From positions 1-64,000 of the forward strand of contig QFNI01000016.1 of NCBI GenBank assembly GCA_003240775.1: a stretch of DNA of 64,000 bases, read 5' to 3'. The number at the start of each line of letters is the position of its first letter. The stretch's first letter is position 1. Shown one piece after another: positions 38,283 to 46,820 of the stretch. This DNA is from Mesorhizobium amorphae. GTDB taxonomy: Bacteria > Pseudomonadota > Alphaproteobacteria > Rhizobiales > Rhizobiaceae. The position numbers and the translations under genes are program-made. A model generated the notes under the pieces. The model ran no database searches. It saw only the letters and a list, made by a program, of their open reading frames with translations, and had not been told where the DNA came from.

Positions 38283-38672
38283 TCAGCCCTCGGGCGGTAC
38301 CGGCGTGGGACGGCCGTCGCCGTCCAGCGCCACCATCACGAAATCGGCGTCGGTCACCTTCTCCATCAGCGGCGTCAGGTAGCGCTGCGCCCAGGCCTCG
38401 ACCTTCAGCACCATCGAGGTGCGCCCGACCCGCTCCACATGGGTGTAGACGCAGAGCGTGTCGCCCACCTGCATCGGCTTGGCGAACGACATCTCCTTGA
38501 CGGCCGCCGTCACCACGCGGCCCCGCGCGCGTTCGGCGGCCCGGATGCCGCAGGCCAAATCCATCTGTGCCATCACCCAGCCGCCGAAGATGTCGCCCGC
38601 CGCGTTCGCGTCCGCAGGCATGGCGAGCGTGCGCAGCGTGAGTTCGCCGCCGGGCTTTTCGGTGTCTGGCAT
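38283..38672 (-). CDS. Acyl-CoA thioesterase (YciA-like hotdog fold)
   Basis: A 129-residue hotdog-fold thioesterase that hydrolyses acyl-CoA to free acid and CoA. The acot-type motif NAAGDIFGGWVMAQMDLACG contains the catalytic Asp. The strands VTAAVKEMSFAKPMQVGD are typical. It is convergent with the CNNM-type gene, with 3 bp between stop codons. Confidence 0.92.
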   Translation of the reverse strand: MPDTEKPGGELTLRTLAMPADANAAGDIFGGWVMAQMDLACGIRAAERARGRVVTAAVKEMSFAKPMQVGDTLCVYTHVERVGRTSMVLKVEAWAQRYLTPLMEKVTDADFVMVALDGDGRPTPVPPEG

Positions 38673-38792
38673 GGCATCGTCCCCTTTTTACGCCTCCGTT
38701 AGAGCAGTTCCGGCGAAAGTGCGAAGCGCTTTTGCGCCCGGTCGCATTTCTGGCAGGGGATGACGGAAGACCGGGGGCGAGAGGCGCGTCAC

Positions 38793-40427
38793 ATGCGCGA
38801 CCACAAGCCCATGCAGACATTCGATTTCGTGGTGGTGGGTTCTGGCTCTGCGGGCTCGGTCGTGGCCGAGCGCCTTTCGGCCGGCGGTCGCTTTTCCGTT
38901 CTGGTGCTCGAGGCAGGCGGCACCGACCGGCGCTTCTTCGTGCAGATGCCGCTCGGCTACGGCAAGACCTTCATGGACGCGTCGGTCAACTGGAACTATC
39001 GGGCCGAGCCCGATCCGGGCCTTGCCGGCAGCGCCGACCACTGGCCGCGCGGGCGCGTGCTGGGCGGCTCCTCCTCCATCAATGCCATGGTCTGGGTGCG
39101 CGGCCACCCCGCGGATTTCGACGAGTGGCGCGATGCCGGCAACCCCGGCTGGGGCTTTTCGGACCTCTTGCCCTTCTTCAAGGCGGTGGAGGACAACCAG
39201 GCCGGTGCGGACGAATGGCGCGGCACCGGCGGGCCTCTCCATGTCACCGACAACCGGCGCAACATCCACCCCCTCACCAAGCGCTTTCTCCAGGCGGCTG
39301 AGGCGGCTGGCCTGCCGCCCACGCCCGATTTCAACGGCGCTTCCCAGGAAGGCTCGGGCGTCTGGCAGATCACCACGCGCAACGGCCGCCGCATGTCGGC
39401 CGCGCGCGCCTTTCTGCGGCCGGCCATGAAGCGCCCGAACCTGCGCGTCGAGACCGGCGCACTCGCCACCCGCATCCTGTTCGAGGGCACGCGCGCGGTC
39501 GGCGTCGAATACATCCAAGGCGGCCGCAAATGGGAAGCGCGCGCGGGGCGCGAGGTGATCCTGTGCGGCGGTTCGATCAACTCGCCCCAGCTCCTCCAGC
39601 TTTCGGGTGTGGGCGGGGCAGACCATTTGAAGAGCCTCGGCATTCCCGTTCTGGTCGACCAGCCGCAGGTCGGGCAGAACCTGCAGGATCATCTGGGCAT
39701 CAACTACACCTGGAAGGCCAGGCAGGCGACGCTCAACCAGCGGCTGCGGCCGTGGTGGGGCAAGGCGATGGCGGGCAGCCAGTATCTGCTGCTGCGCCGC
39801 GGGCCGCTTTCGATCAGCATGAACCAGGGCGGCGGCTTCTTCCGCACCGACGAGAGCCGCACCCGGCCCAACATGCAGCTTTACTTCCAGGCCTTCTCGA
39901 CGGTGTTGCCGCGCGCAGGCGAGCGGCCGATTCTGTCGCCCGACCCCTGGCCCGGCTTCTCGATCGGCCTGTCCAACTGCCGGCCCACGAGCGTGGGCTC
40001 CATCGCCATCCGCTCGGCCGATCCGCTCGAGCACCCGGTCATCCGTCCCAACGCCTTTTCCACCAATGCGGATGTGGCGGAGATGCTCGACGCCGTGAAG
40101 TTCCTGCGCAAGGTGGCAGCCCAGGAGCCGATCCGCGAGGTGATTGCCGAGGAGATGCTGCCCGGCCCCGACTGCCAGGGCGACGAGGCGCTGGTGGACG
40201 ATTTCCGCCGCCGCTCGGGCACCGTCTACCACCCCGTCTCAACCTGCCGCATGGGCCCGGACGCGGCCAAGGCCGTCGTCGACCCGAGGCTTCGGGTGCA
40301 CGGCCTGTCGGGCCTGCGCGTGATCGACGCCTCGGTGTTCCCCAACATCATCGCGGGCAACACGAACGCCGCAGCGATCATGACCGGCGCCAAGGGCGCA
40401 AGCCTCGTTCTCGAAGACCACCGCTGA
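38793..40427 (+). CDS. GMC-family FAD-dependent oxidoreductase (choline dehydrogenase-like)
   Basis: A 544-residue glucose-methanol-choline family enzyme. The FAD dinucleotide motif is VVVGSGSAGSVVAERLS near residue 12. The two GMC signatures are GRVLGGSSSINAMVWVRGHP and GGSINSPQLLQLSGVG. The C-terminal catalytic region has YHPVSTCRMG with the active-site His and GNTNAAAIM with Asn. It oxidises an alcohol. Choline dehydrogenase is the usual annotation, but betaine genes are absent here, so the substrate is open. The ATG at 38793 is preceded by GAGG. Confidence 0.92.
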   Translation: MRDHKPMQTFDFVVVGSGSAGSVVAERLSAGGRFSVLVLEAGGTDRRFFVQMPLGYGKTFMDASVNWNYRAEPDPGLAGSADHWPRGRVLGGSSSINAMVWVRGHPADFDEWRDAGNPGWGFSDLLPFFKAVEDNQAGADEWRGTGGPLHVTDNRRNIHPLTKRFLQAAEAAGLPPTPDFNGASQEGSGVWQITTRNGRRMSAARAFLRPAMKRPNLRVETGALATRILFEGTRAVGVEYIQGGRKWEARAGREVILCGGSINSPQLLQLSGVGGADHLKSLGIPVLVDQPQVGQNLQDHLGINYTWKARQATLNQRLRPWWGKAMAGSQYLLLRRGPLSISMNQGGGFFRTDESRTRPNMQLYFQAFSTVLPRAGERPILSPDPWPGFSIGLSNCRPTSVGSIAIRSADPLEHPVIRPNAFSTNADVAEMLDAVKFLRKVAAQEPIREVIAEEMLPGPDCQGDEALVDDFRRRSGTVYHPVSTCRMGPDAAKAVVDPRLRVHGLSGLRVIDASVFPNIIAGNTNAAAIMTGAKGASLVLEDHR

Positions 40428-40441
40428 ATGCGAACCTGCCG

Positions 40442-40458
40442 GGCTTGCCCGGCAAGCC
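40442..40458. repeat. Short perfect hairpin between GMC gene and csp
   Basis: GGCTTGCC and GGCAAGCC are reverse complements separated by one base, within a run of nested CCGG palindromes. It lies between two convergent stop codons and could end transcripts, but there is no T-tract. Confidence 0.35.
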
Positions 40459-40525
40459 GGGACGGACGAGCCGCCCCTCCCCCCGGCGCTGCCGGGCGCC
40501 GGAAGGCTTGAGCCGTGTCAGCCCG

Positions 40526-40738
40526 TCAACCGATCGTCAGGTTGACGGCCTTGGGACCCTTGCCGCGCTTGTCGGGCTCGGTGTCGAACGTGACCTTCTG
40601 CCCGTCTTCCAGGCCGGGTAGGCCGGAAGCCTGCACGGCCGAGATATGGACGAACACGTCCTTCTGGCCGTCATCGGGCGTGATGAAGCCGAAGCCTTTC
40701 GCGTGGTTGAAGAATTTTACGGTGCCGGATTGCGGCAT
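40526..40738 (-). CDS. Cold-shock protein, CspA family (first copy)
   Basis: A 70-residue cold-shock-domain protein. Both RNA-binding motifs are present: [15 protein letters not shown] (RNP1) and DVFVHISAV (RNP2). Such proteins bind single-stranded RNA or DNA and act as RNA chaperones or antiterminators. It is about 70% identical by eye to the second copy 400 bp upstream. A 30-nt sequence conserved between the two genes lies 184 bp upstream of this start. Confidence 0.97.
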   Translation of the reverse strand: MPQSGTVKFFNHAKGFGFITPDDGQKDVFVHISAVQASGLPGLEDGQKVTFDTEPDKRGKGPKAVNLTIG

Positions 40739-41143
40739 GGGAAGCTCCCTTGTTTCCCGTCGCTTGGGACCCGGGCCCTTCCAACCCGGATATATCGGTC
40801 AACCGTCGGTGGAGAAGAAACAGCGCAAAGCCTTTGCTTTCGGAACGCGCCCGAAAAAGGAAAGCTCGGCAGTCCAGCCGGATTATCCAGAGTTCGGATC
40901 ATGAAGGTCCGGCTTAGTCCATTCCAGTCTCCGGGCCGCCAAATGCCCGAAGCTGGAATTTGTCATGCATTTCGTGCGCCGGGGCAAGAAAAAGTTTCGC
41001 CGCGCCCAGCATAGCCGGACGCGGCGCGATTTATTCTATGTTCGCCGACGAAATGCTTGAGGCTTCGCGGCGATTTCTCGGAGGCTGGCTCGCAACGTCT
41101 CGGCGAAGCGCCTGATCGCAATCAGCGGTTCAGCCTCCGGGGA
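40739..41143. other. Long region upstream of first csp gene
   Basis: 405 bp between the two cold-shock genes. It holds the 30-nt element at 40922-40951 that recurs upstream of the other csp gene, and must contain the promoter or long leader of the first csp gene and the end of the second transcript. No protein-coding gene is supported. Confidence 0.55.
40922..40951 (-). promoter_or_regulatory. Conserved csp-upstream element, copy 1
   Basis: A 30-nt sequence matching 26 of 30 positions with 41521-41550. On the minus strand it begins TTCGGGCATTTG and ends GACTGGAA. It lies 184 bp before the first csp start. It may be a promoter element or part of a structured 5' leader. Confidence 0.6.
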
Positions 41144-41356
41144 TCAGGCGGCGCGGAGGTTGACCGCCTTGGGGCCCTTGCCCATGCGGTCGGGCTCGAC
41201 GTCGAAGGTGACCTTCTGGCCGTCGATCAGCGTGCGCAGGCCGGAGGCCTCGACGGCGGAGATGTGGACGAACACGTCCTTTGCGCCGCCTTCGGGCGTG
41301 ATGAAGCCGAAGCCTTTGGTTGAATTGAAGAACTTCACGGTGCCGGTCTGCGCCAT
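41144..41356 (-). CDS. Cold-shock protein, CspA family (second copy)
   Basis: A 70-residue cold-shock-domain protein with [15 protein letters not shown] and DVFVHISAV motifs. It lies upstream of, and is read in the same direction as, the first copy; their similar C-termini (KGPKAVNL) support a tandem duplication. A GGGAACCCTCC stretch precedes the ATG. The 165 bp upstream carries the second copy of the conserved 30-nt element. Confidence 0.97.
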   Translation of the reverse strand: MAQTGTVKFFNSTKGFGFITPEGGAKDVFVHISAVEASGLRTLIDGQKVTFDVEPDRMGKGPKAVNLRAA

Positions 41357-41927
41357 GGAGGGTTCCCTTTCCGGAACGGATGGTCTGGGTTCTCAGCCCA
41401 CTCCCAGAGCTTAGAACCCGTTGATTGTTGCAAGCCGGCCCTTCGGCACGGCCATGGCTTCCCGCCGGTCGAGGCGGGCTGTCAGAGATTCACAGTGTCG
41501 GGGAAAGGTCGTCCAAAACGTTCCAGTCACCGGGTCAGCAAATGCCCGAACATGCGAAAGCATGCCACAGCCTTCCCGCTCCCGCAAGCGGATCGCAGGA
41601 CGCGTCGTGGCCCTTCTCAGGCGCCTGCGAGCGCCCAAATCTTTGGCTGACATGTTTCGTTGCACGAGGTGTTCTACGAAGCCAAGCGCACGAGCCGCAA
41701 CCAACTCGCGATCCGACTGGGGCAGCGCCGCGCCTCCTCCGAAACTTCATGCAAGCTGGAGCCGGTTTCGTTGGTCGCCCGCCCTGAAGATGGGATAAAC
41801 ACGGCCGCGGCCTGAGTTTTACCCAGGCTCTCGCGCGGCAAAGGCGGCGCAGCCATTGCCTTCACCCCTCCCCCGCCCCAGAATTTTGCGCGCGCAACCA
41901 TCGCGCGAACCAGAGGGAGGACCCGGG
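41357..41927. other. Long region upstream of second csp gene
   Basis: 571 bp without a supported gene, between the csp start and the Kazal-type lipoprotein start (divergent). It contains the conserved element at 41521-41550 and, next to it, a small perfect hairpin with a GAAA loop (CATGC/GCATG, 41551-41564). Open frames crossing it lack ribosome sites and recognisable domains. Confidence 0.5.
41521..41550 (-). promoter_or_regulatory. Conserved csp-upstream element, copy 2
   Basis: Partner of the 30-nt sequence at 40922-40951, differing at four central positions. It starts 165 bp upstream of the second csp ATG, similar to the 184 bp for the first copy. Confidence 0.6.
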
Positions 41928-42326
41928 ATGCCATCGCTCCACCGTCGCCTCGCAGGGCCCACGAGCCTTGCGGCGCTGATCTTCGCGCTTTCCGCCTGCA
42001 CGGTGGTCGTGGAGGAACCGGGTCCGATCCCGATCGATCCGGGACCGCGCATCTGTACCCGCGAATACGCCCCCGTCTGCGCCACGCGCGGCGGCGACCG
42101 CCAGACCTTCTCCAACCCGTGCCTGGCCGACCAGGCGGGATATCGCATCGTCGACCGCGGCGAGTGCCGCCGTCGTCCGCCGCGCCCGCCCGTCGAGGAG
42201 CCGCGCTTCTGCACGCGCGAATATGCGCCCGTCTGCGGCCGCCGCGGCTCGGACATCCGCACCTTCGGCAATGCCTGCGAGGCGCGCGCGTCCGACTACC
42301 GCATCATCGACCGCGGCCCCTGCTAG
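41928..42326 (+). CDS. Lipoprotein with two Kazal-type inhibitor domains
   Basis: A 132-residue lipoprotein. The signal peptide ends in a lipobox (ALSAC). The mature part is two repeats of about 45 residues, each starting CTREYAPVC and ending with a spaced Cys pair (for example NPCLADQAGYRIVDRGEC). This is the Kazal-type serine protease inhibitor pattern, reduced to four Cys per repeat. The ATG at 41928 has a GAGGA ribosome site. A proline/arginine linker separates the repeats. It probably faces the periplasm or cell surface. The target protease is unknown. Confidence 0.85.
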   Translation: MPSLHRRLAGPTSLAALIFALSACTVVVEEPGPIPIDPGPRICTREYAPVCATRGGDRQTFSNPCLADQAGYRIVDRGECRRRPPRPPVEEPRFCTREYAPVCGRRGSDIRTFGNACEARASDYRIIDRGPC

Positions 42327-42354
42327 GGCTGGAAACCGCGGCTGAAACGATGCC

Positions 42355-43599
42355 CTACCGCACGGCGCGGACGAGGTCCGCGCTGGGATAGCAGGTAGCG
42401 GGACGACCGGCCTTGGCTTCCCATTCGCCGATCGAGCGGCGGGTGCGGAAGCCAGGCAGGCCGTCCGCGCCGCCGACATCGTAGCCCTTGCCTTCCAACG
42501 CGCGCTGCAGGCCCGCCACATCCGAGCGCAGCAGCCCTTCCACCGGCTGCCAGCGGCCGGCGAAAGCCTTGCCAGCACCACCGATGCGATCCGCGCCGTG
42601 GCCGATGAAGAGCGCGTAGAGATCGCTCTCGTTGTATTCCTTGATCACGTAGAAGTTCGGCGTGACGATGAAGGCCGGCCCCGAGCGCCCGGCGGGCATC
42701 AGCAGGAAGCCCTCGCGGCTCCGCTCGCTGCGGGGGAATGCGCGGCCACCCGTGCGCACGACGCCGAGTTTCTCCCATTCCGCGAAGGTCTTGCCGCGGT
42801 CGGGTCCTTCCAGCGCGCACGACACGCCTTGCGGCACCTCCACCTCGAAGCCCCAGTCGCGGCCCTTCTGCCAGCCGTGGCTGGCGAGGTAGTGGGCGAT
42901 GGAGGCGAGCGTGTCGGGCGTCGAGTTCCAGATGTCCACCTTGCCGTCGCCGTCGCCGTCCTCGGCGAAGCGCAGGAACGAGGTGGGCAGGAACTGCGGC
43001 TGGCCGAGCGCGCCCGCCCAGGACGAGCGCATGGCCGAACGCGCCACATGGCGGTCCTCGACCATGCGCAGGGCGGCCAGCAGCTCCTCGCGGAACATCG
43101 CCTTGCGGGTGGCGAGAAATGCTTTGGTGCCCAACACCTCGAAGGCGTCATGCGGCATCTTCGCGGCGCCGAAGCCCGATTCGCGGCCCCAGACGGCGAG
43201 AAGCACAGGCCCCGGCACGCCCCATTTGCGCTTGATGGCGCTGAGCGCGCGGCTGTTCGCATTCAAGCGCGAGCGCCCACCATTCACCACCGCATCCACG
43301 CTTTTCGGCGCGAAATAGGCGCCCGGCGAGCGGAACTCGGCCTGATGCTGCTTGCGCTCGCCGCCCGACGAGCCAGGCAGCACGAGATCGGGCAGTTTCA
43401 GGTTGAGCGAAACGCCCTTGAAGGCCGCATCGAAGGTCGCGCGGCTGATGCCCGCGCGTTCGGCTTCGGGCCAGAGGTCGTTGCTCAGCCATTCGCGAAA
43501 GCCGGCTTGCGTGGGCGAAGCCTGGGCGGAGGCGGCCATGAGCATGACCAGGATGGGAACACAAAGGCGGAAAGCGGATCGAAGCATGGGATGGAGCAT
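42355..43599 (-). CDS. Lytic murein transglycosylase (MltB family, SLT_2) with peptidoglycan-binding domain
   Basis: A 414-residue exported enzyme that cleaves the glycan strand of peptidoglycan. The signal peptide ends near AASAQA. The catalytic domain contains VWGRESGFGAAKMPHDAFEV with the catalytic Glu, and the block SWAGALGQPQFLPTSFLRFA of MltB enzymes. A peptidoglycan-binding domain occupies the last 70 residues (VAGLQRALEGKGYDVGGADG). The start is ATG at 43599 or 43587; neither has a strong ribosome site. It follows recR by 32 bp in the same direction. Confidence 0.92.
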   Translation of the reverse strand: MLHPMLRSAFRLCVPILVMLMAASAQASPTQAGFREWLSNDLWPEAERAGISRATFDAAFKGVSLNLKLPDLVLPGSSGGERKQHQAEFRSPGAYFAPKSVDAVVNGGRSRLNANSRALSAIKRKWGVPGPVLLAVWGRESGFGAAKMPHDAFEVLGTKAFLATRKAMFREELLAALRMVEDRHVARSAMRSSWAGALGQPQFLPTSFLRFAEDGDGDGKVDIWNSTPDTLASIAHYLASHGWQKGRDWGFEVEVPQGVSCALEGPDRGKTFAEWEKLGVVRTGGRAFPRSERSREGFLLMPAGRSGPAFIVTPNFYVIKEYNESDLYALFIGHGADRIGGAGKAFAGRWQPVEGLLRSDVAGLQRALEGKGYDVGGADGLPGFRTRRSIGEWEAKAGRPATCYPSADLVRAVR

Positions 43600-43631
43600 G
43601 GCAGGCCCGGCTTGCCCCGAAATTGCGCCCC

Positions 43632-44237
43632 TCAGAAGGCCGTGCGCGCGCGCAGTGCCGCAGCGAGCGTGCCCTCGTCGAGATAGTCGAGCTCGCCCCC
43701 TACCGGCACACCATGAGCGAGCCGGGTCACGCGCACGTCGAGACCGCCGAGCTGGTCGGTCAGGTAATGCGCGGTGGTCTGGCCCTCGACGGTGGCATTC
43801 ACCGCGAGCACCACCTCCTTGATGCCGCCTTCGGCCACGCGCGCCACGAGCTGGCGGATGGCGAGCTGGTCGGGGCCCACCCCGTCGAGCGGGTTCAGCG
43901 TGCCACCGAGCACATGGTAGGACGCGTTCATTGCGCCCGCCCGCTCCAGCGCCCAGAGATCGGCCACGTCCTCCACCACGATCACGGTTGACTGATCGCG
44001 CTTGGGGTCGGCGCAGACGGTGCAGGGATCGGACGTGTCCACGTTGCCGCAGCGCGAGCACACGCGCACGTTCTCCGCGGCCTCCGCCATGGCCGCGCCC
44101 AGCGGCCGGAGCAGCTGGTCCTTCTTCTTGATGAGATGCAGCGCCGCCCGCCGCGCCGAGCGCGGCCCCAGGCCCGGCACGCGCGCGAGAAGCTGGATCA
44201 GCTTCTCGATCTCGGGACCGGCAATGCGCTTGGACAT
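43632..44237 (-). CDS. recR: Recombination protein RecR
   Basis: A 201-residue protein of RecF-pathway recombinational repair. It has an N-terminal helix-hairpin-helix ([16 protein letters not shown]), a four-Cys zinc finger ([20 protein letters not shown]) and a Toprim domain ([16 protein letters not shown], with [13 protein letters not shown]). It is the third gene of the dnaX-ybaB-recR set, 82 bp after ybaB. Confidence 0.97.
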   Translation of the reverse strand: MSKRIAGPEIEKLIQLLARVPGLGPRSARRAALHLIKKKDQLLRPLGAAMAEAAENVRVCSRCGNVDTSDPCTVCADPKRDQSTVIVVEDVADLWALERAGAMNASYHVLGGTLNPLDGVGPDQLAIRQLVARVAEGGIKEVVLAVNATVEGQTTAHYLTDQLGGLDVRVTRLAHGVPVGGELDYLDEGTLAAALRARTAF

Positions 44238-44319
44238 GAGGAAGACCCGCTCGAACGGGCCTCAGCGCCCACGCTTCATATGGTGTTTGAAGCGCTTCCG
44301 AGCAAGCTTCGGGGGAGGC

Positions 44320-44643
44320 TCAGAACGGCAGCTTCATGCCGCCGGGCAAGCCGAGACCGGAGGTCAATTCCTCCGTGCGCTTCTGCATGGCGGCTTCCAC
44401 CTTGGCGCGCGCATCGTTGAAGGCCGCGAGCACCAGATCCTCCAGGATTTCCGTCTCGTCCGCCTTGACGAGCGAGGGGTCGATCTTGAGCGCGCGCATC
44501 TCGAACTTGCCCGACAGCGTGACGGAAACGAGCCCGCCGCCCGATGCACCCTGGGCCTCGAGGTTGGCGATGTCGCCCTGCAGTTCCTGGAACTTGGCCT
44601 GCATCTCCTTGGCCTTGCCCATCAATCCCAGCAGGTCCTTCAT
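44320..44643 (-). CDS. ybaB: YbaB/EbfC family nucleoid-associated protein
   Basis: A 107-residue DNA-binding protein. The N-terminus [20 protein letters not shown] and the block [20 protein letters not shown] are typical of the family. It associates with the nucleoid. It is 12 bp downstream of dnaX in the conserved dnaX-ybaB-recR operon. Confidence 0.96.
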   Translation of the reverse strand: MKDLLGLMGKAKEMQAKFQELQGDIANLEAQGASGGGLVSVTLSGKFEMRALKIDPSLVKADETEILEDLVLAAFNDARAKVEAAMQKRTEELTSGLGLPGGMKLPF

Positions 44644-44655
44644 GGCAGCACTCCT

Positions 44656-46446
44656 TTATTCTGTGTCGTCGTCTTCAGGGTCGATCGGCACGCTCTGGGC
44701 CGGATCGGGTTCGGCGCCTTCCGGCAGATCGGCTTCGGTTTCCGCCAAACGCACGTCGATGATCTTGGAGCCCGGAAACCGGGCGAGAATTGCGGCGACC
44801 GTGGGATCGGCGCGCGCGTCCGACAACTGCTCCTCACGGCGCGCGGTTTCCTGCTCGGCCAGCGTCTGTCCGCCTTCGGTGCGCGACACCGAAACGAACC
44901 ACTGCCGCCCCGTCCAGTTCTTGAGGCGCACGGACAGATCGTTGGCAAGCGTCGGGGGCGCATCGGCCGCAAACGACACCTCGATCCTGCCGGGCTCGAT
45001 GCGGACGGGCCGCACGAAGCGCTTGACCTGGATCTTGAAGGCCATGTCGCGATGGGTTTCGGCCAAGGACACGATGTCGGCGATGCTCGCCACAGCCGGT
45101 CCCGTTTCCTGCGGCGCGGGCTCGGGCTTGGCCTGGGGGGCCGCATGGCGCGCCATGGCAGCCGCCATTCCGCCCCCTCCCCCATTCGCTGGCCCGGCGC
45201 CGAGCGGGGGCGCAGGCCGCGGGGTTGCGGGAAGCGAAAGCGCGGTGGTGCCGCCGCCTCCTTCCATGTGGCGCAGCGCCTCGTCCAAGGTCGGCAGGTT
45301 CGCCGCATGGGCGATGCGGATGAGCACCATCTCGGCGGCACTCGCGGGCCGGGGTGCGAGAGCCACCTCACCCAGCCCCTTGAGCAGCATCTGCCAGGCA
45401 CGCGAAAGCACCGAGACCGAAAGGGTCTTGGAAAACGCCAGGCCACGCATGCGCTCGTCGGGCGAAAGGGCCGCGTCCGCCGCGCCTTCCAGAAAGCGCA
45501 GCTTGGACACGAGATGGGTGAATTCGGCCAGGTCCGACAAGACTTGGGCGGGGTCGGCGCCCCCGTCATACTGAGCGCGGAACTCTGTGAGTGCTTCGGC
45601 CACCGCGCCCTTCATCAGGTGTTCGAAGAGGTCCACCACGCGCGCCCGGTCGGCCAGGCCCAGCATGTCGCGCACGGCCAGGGCCTCGACGCGCCCCCCG
45701 CCATGGGCGATCGCCTGGTCGAGGATCGAAAGCGCGTCGCGCACCGAGCCTTCGGCCGCGCGCGCGACGAGCGCGAGCGCTTCGCCTTCCGCTTCCACGC
45801 CTTCCTTGTCCACGATGCCGCGCAGATGCTCGGCGAGCACCGGCGGCTCCACGCGGCGCAGGTCGAAGCGCTGGCAGCGCGACAGGACCGTGATCGGCAC
45901 CTTGCGGATTTCGGTGGTCGCGAAGATGAACTTCACATGGGGGGGCGGCTCTTCCAGCGTCTTGAGCAGGCCGTTGAAGGCCTGCGTGGACAGCATGTGC
46001 ACCTCGTCCACGATGTAGACCTTGAAGCGCGCGGATACCGGCGCGTAGCGCACCTGCTCGATGATCTCGCGGATGTCGTCGATGCCGGTGTGAGAGGCCG
46101 CATCCATCTCCACCACGTCCACGTGGCGGCCTTCCATGATGGCGCGGCAGTGCTCGCCGGGGTTGGTGAGGTCGATGCTCGGACGGTCGATCTCGGGGGT
46201 GCGGTAGTTGAGGGCGCGCGCGAGGATGCGGGCTGTGGTGGTCTTGCCCACCCCGCGCACCCCGGTCAGCATCCAAGCCTGCGCGATGCGGCCCGAGGCG
46301 AACGCGTTCGTGAGCGTGCGCACCATCGGCTCCTGGCCGATCAGGCTCGAAAAGTCCGCGGGGCGGTATTTGCGGGCCAGCACGCGGTAGGCGCCGCCTT
46401 TCGCGGAAGCGCCCGATCCTGCAGAAGTTGTGCCGTCTTCCGCCAT
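44656..46446 (-). CDS. dnaX: DNA polymerase III subunit gamma/tau
   Basis: A 596-residue clamp-loader ATPase. The Walker A is GVRGVGKTTTAR, Walker B is YIVDEVHMLS and the sensor 1 region is FIFATTEIRKVPITVLSRCQ. Domain III and a Pro/Ala-rich region precede the polymerase-contacting C-terminal domain (from about residue 470). The zinc module between Walker A and the AAS motif has lost three of four usual Cys (NYRTPEIDRPSIDLTNPGEH), leaving one Cys. I prefer the ATG at 46446 with a GAAGGG ribosome site over a GTG at 46488. No frameshift signal was seen. Confidence 0.96.
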   Translation of the reverse strand: MAEDGTTSAGSGASAKGGAYRVLARKYRPADFSSLIGQEPMVRTLTNAFASGRIAQAWMLTGVRGVGKTTTARILARALNYRTPEIDRPSIDLTNPGEHCRAIMEGRHVDVVEMDAASHTGIDDIREIIEQVRYAPVSARFKVYIVDEVHMLSTQAFNGLLKTLEEPPPHVKFIFATTEIRKVPITVLSRCQRFDLRRVEPPVLAEHLRGIVDKEGVEAEGEALALVARAAEGSVRDALSILDQAIAHGGGRVEALAVRDMLGLADRARVVDLFEHLMKGAVAEALTEFRAQYDGGADPAQVLSDLAEFTHLVSKLRFLEGAADAALSPDERMRGLAFSKTLSVSVLSRAWQMLLKGLGEVALAPRPASAAEMVLIRIAHAANLPTLDEALRHMEGGGGTTALSLPATPRPAPPLGAGPANGGGGGMAAAMARHAAPQAKPEPAPQETGPAVASIADIVSLAETHRDMAFKIQVKRFVRPVRIEPGRIEVSFAADAPPTLANDLSVRLKNWTGRQWFVSVSRTEGGQTLAEQETARREEQLSDARADPTVAAILARFPGSKIIDVRLAETEADLPEGAEPDPAQSVPIDPEDDDTE

Positions 46447-46542
46447 GTCGCCCTTCGCGTGTTCCTCAGCTTCCGCCCAAGATGCCACCCGCGCGTCACC
46501 GATCCGCTAATGGCGGCTCGGCAGGCGCGGGAAGAAAGGAGA

Positions 46543-46643
46543 TGTGGGAGGCTGGAACGATGACCCGTGCCGGGCTCGTTGGGGCTGCTTCCTTCCGGAC
46601 CTGACCCGGTTGGCGAGTGGCTCGTCCACCACCAACCCCCCGA
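46543..46643 (-). ncRNA. ffs: Signal recognition particle RNA (small bacterial type)
   Basis: On the minus strand, 46606-46583 carries the invariant SRP RNA core GGTCAGGTCCGGAAGGAAGC followed by AGCC, including the GGAA tetraloop and the asymmetric loop that bind Ffh. Flanking sequences can pair to extend the hairpin. The ends are estimated to within about 10 nt. The gene lies just upstream of dnaX and on the same strand, its usual place in these genomes. Confidence 0.93.
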
Positions 46644-46820
46644 GTGGTGATATCGGCAATCCCGCCGACGATTGCAAGGGCTGATCGCCGGGCATCACCG
46701 CGCAAGGAAAACATCGCGGCGGTGACGTTGCTCCCTTGCGGCCTGCGGAATCGCGCCCTAGCCTTACTTCCTTCCGACGGAGCGAGTGGGATCGCGCCGG
46801 CGGCAGGGGGAGCGCTGCCA

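Noticed and set aside
41425..41787. Open frame in the long gap upstream of the second csp gene
   Set aside because: It lacks a ribosome site and any domain. Its resemblance to a frame upstream of the first csp gene is explained by the conserved 30-nt element.
44656..46446. Programmed frameshift in dnaX giving gamma and tau
   Set aside because: No A-rich slippery heptamer followed by a hairpin was found in the relevant part of the gene.
44002..46563. An 853-codon open frame on the plus strand
   Set aside because: It is antisense to recR, ybaB and dnaX and crosses the SRP RNA. Composition is that of a shadow frame.
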